Origin: Rhodococcus sp. BP22
Lineage (GTDB): Bacteria; Actinomycetota; Actinomycetes; Mycobacteriales; Mycobacteriaceae
Length of the DNA stretch: 64,000 nucleotides
Reading direction: 5' to 3'
Assembly (NCBI RefSeq): GCF_014281965.1
Contig: NZ_JACFTB010000008.1
Span: 164,063 to 228,062 of the forward strand
In this document: positions 63,095 to 64,000 of the stretch, piece after piece
Position numbering within the stretch: the first letter of the stretch is position 1
How the letters are laid out: every line of letters begins with the position of its first letter
Notes under the pieces: generated by a model
Told to the model about the DNA's origin: nothing
Databases searched by the model: none
The model's input: the letters and a program-made list of their open reading frames with translations, nothing else
Translations under genes and position numbers: made by a program

Positions 63095-64000
63095 TTAATG
63101 CCGCGAGTGAAGCCTCTGATCGAGGGTCTCATATTCGACCAGGGTCAGTCGCTCGAGCCCCCGTTGACGACGTCGCCGATTGTAGGTCCGCTCGATCCAA
63201 GTGACGATCGTTGATCGCAACTCGTCCCGAGTGTCCCACCGGCGGCGATCGAGGACATTGCGCTGCAGGAGCGCGAAGAACGACTCCATCGCGGCATTGT
63301 CGCCGCATGCACCCACCCGCCCCGTCGATCCCTGTAAATCATTGTCCACCAACATTTCCCTGAAGGCGCGCGACCGAAATCCGGGATCCGCGGTCGTTGT
63401 GGTCGATCAGCCCCGCCAGGTCGGTGAATCCCTCACGTCTACGGGTCCAGATCGGTTGTTCGATCGCGTCGAGGACCAACGGTGTCGTCATAGTCGTCGA
63501 ACTGCGCCAACCCTGGATCCGTTGCGAGAACGCATCAATCACGAACTCGACGTCTCCCCCGAGCACTCCGTGCAGGGCGGTGCCCCCACCCCCCGGCCAT
63601 GTCGAGGCACACGTGAAATCCGCTATTTACAACATATTTGATGCTTCCGGGTTGAAGTTGCGCTCCACCAGATCGCCAGCACGATCGGCCTGCGGAGTAG
63701 CAAGGGTGGTCCGTTTCTGCTTGCCGCGTCGCGCGCCCTCGAGTCCGAGTTCACCCATCAACCGCTCGACGGTGCAGCGCGTCACCTCGATGCCCTCACG
63801 ACGGCACTGCAATCACACCTTCCGCGTGCTGTAGACGGAGTAGTTCGCCTCATACACCCGGACGATCTCGGCCATCAGCTCTCGTCGCGAATCGCGCGTT
63901 TCGACGGCAGACGGTTGCGGGCGTCGCAGTAGGGGTCCCGGTAGTAATCGCCGAAAATCCAACGATGTTCGGAATACCGCCCGGTAGAGGGTAATTCGGT
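63095..64000 (-). mobile_element. Broken IS3-family transposase, cut by window edge
   Basis: Reading from the edge on the minus strand: GDYYRDPYCDARNRLPSKRA, then a shift to LMAEIVRVYEANYSVYSTRK and an in-frame TGA where Trp is expected, then GELGLEGARRGKQKRT. The integrase core VIDAFSQRIQGWRSSTTMTT runs into IDHNDRG, shifts frame, and ends with GDNAAMESFFALLQRNVLDR and YNRRRRQRGLERLTLVEYET. At least three disruptions make it inactive. The other end is outside the window. Confidence 0.88.

Overview
The window reads as a high-GC actinobacterial chromosome, most likely Rhodococcus or a close relative. The support is a block (about 49.1-58.2 kb) with holB, topA, a conserved hypothetical gene, cspA and a MrfA-type helicase, which I recall as the order around Rv3644c-Rv3649 in Mycobacterium tuberculosis. 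Mycofactocin-type dehydrogenases, MaoC/CaiB/acyl-CoA dehydrogenase catabolism and DUF3558/DUF6301 proteins also fit. These assignments come from reading the sequence; no database search was run.

Layout. 0-1.8 kb: a redox/copper group on the minus strand (DyP peroxidase cut by the window edge, PCu(A)C copper chaperone, PepSY remnant, membrane protein). 1.9-5.7 kb: a BtuFCD-like ABC importer plus a FhuF-like [2Fe-2S] protein, headed by a recognisable cobalamin riboswitch, so corrinoid uptake is more likely than siderophore uptake. 5.7-7.9 kb: a GAF-domain regulator and an IclR regulator. 8.2-25.9 kb: the main feature, one co-directional minus-strand catabolic operon of 18 genes, mostly overlapping or closely spaced. 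It encodes a class II aldolase-like protein, a 2-hydroxyacid dehydrogenase, a five-gene peptide-type ABC importer, two acyl-CoA dehydrogenases, two CaiB/BaiF CoA-transferases, two MaoC-type hydratases, a Cys-less thiolase-like protein with a DUF35 partner, two SDRs and a Baeyer-Villiger monooxygenase. The pairs suggest heteromeric enzymes. In several pairs one member, or both, lacks a classical catalytic residue.

26-29.8 kb: divergent plus-strand genes (second IclR regulator, HSL-family esterase, flavin monooxygenase) that probably belong to the same pathway. Matching 7+3+7 inverted repeats lie upstream of both IclR genes. 29.8-42 kb: mixed redox and lipid metabolism (NDH-2, aldo/keto reductase, AcoR-like regulator beside an NDMA/mycofactocin-type alcohol dehydrogenase, acyl-CoA dehydrogenase, SDR, OYE, phospholipase D, luciferase-like monooxygenase). 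42-48.6 kb: a KimA-like permease, then an overlapping pair of a molybdopterin oxidoreductase and a ferredoxin-fused FprB-type reductase, with a divergent TetR gene. 48.7-58.2 kb: a murJ remnant, tRNA-Thr(CGT) and the conserved replication/topology block.

58.2-64 kb: a decayed island downstream of the helicase gene. It holds a CoiA-like hypothetical protein, a broken IS1380 element, two inverted DUF6301 paralogues around an AAA+ remnant, and a broken IS3-family transposase at the window edge.

Working model of the large operon: an organic acid or ketone is imported by the ABC system, activated by CoA transfer, shortened by heteromeric dehydrogenase and hydratase, and cleaved by a retro-aldolase of the Ltp2/DUF35 type. 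The monooxygenase and the divergent esterase would open a cyclic or ketonic part by Baeyer-Villiger oxidation and ester hydrolysis. The substrate cannot be read from the sequence.
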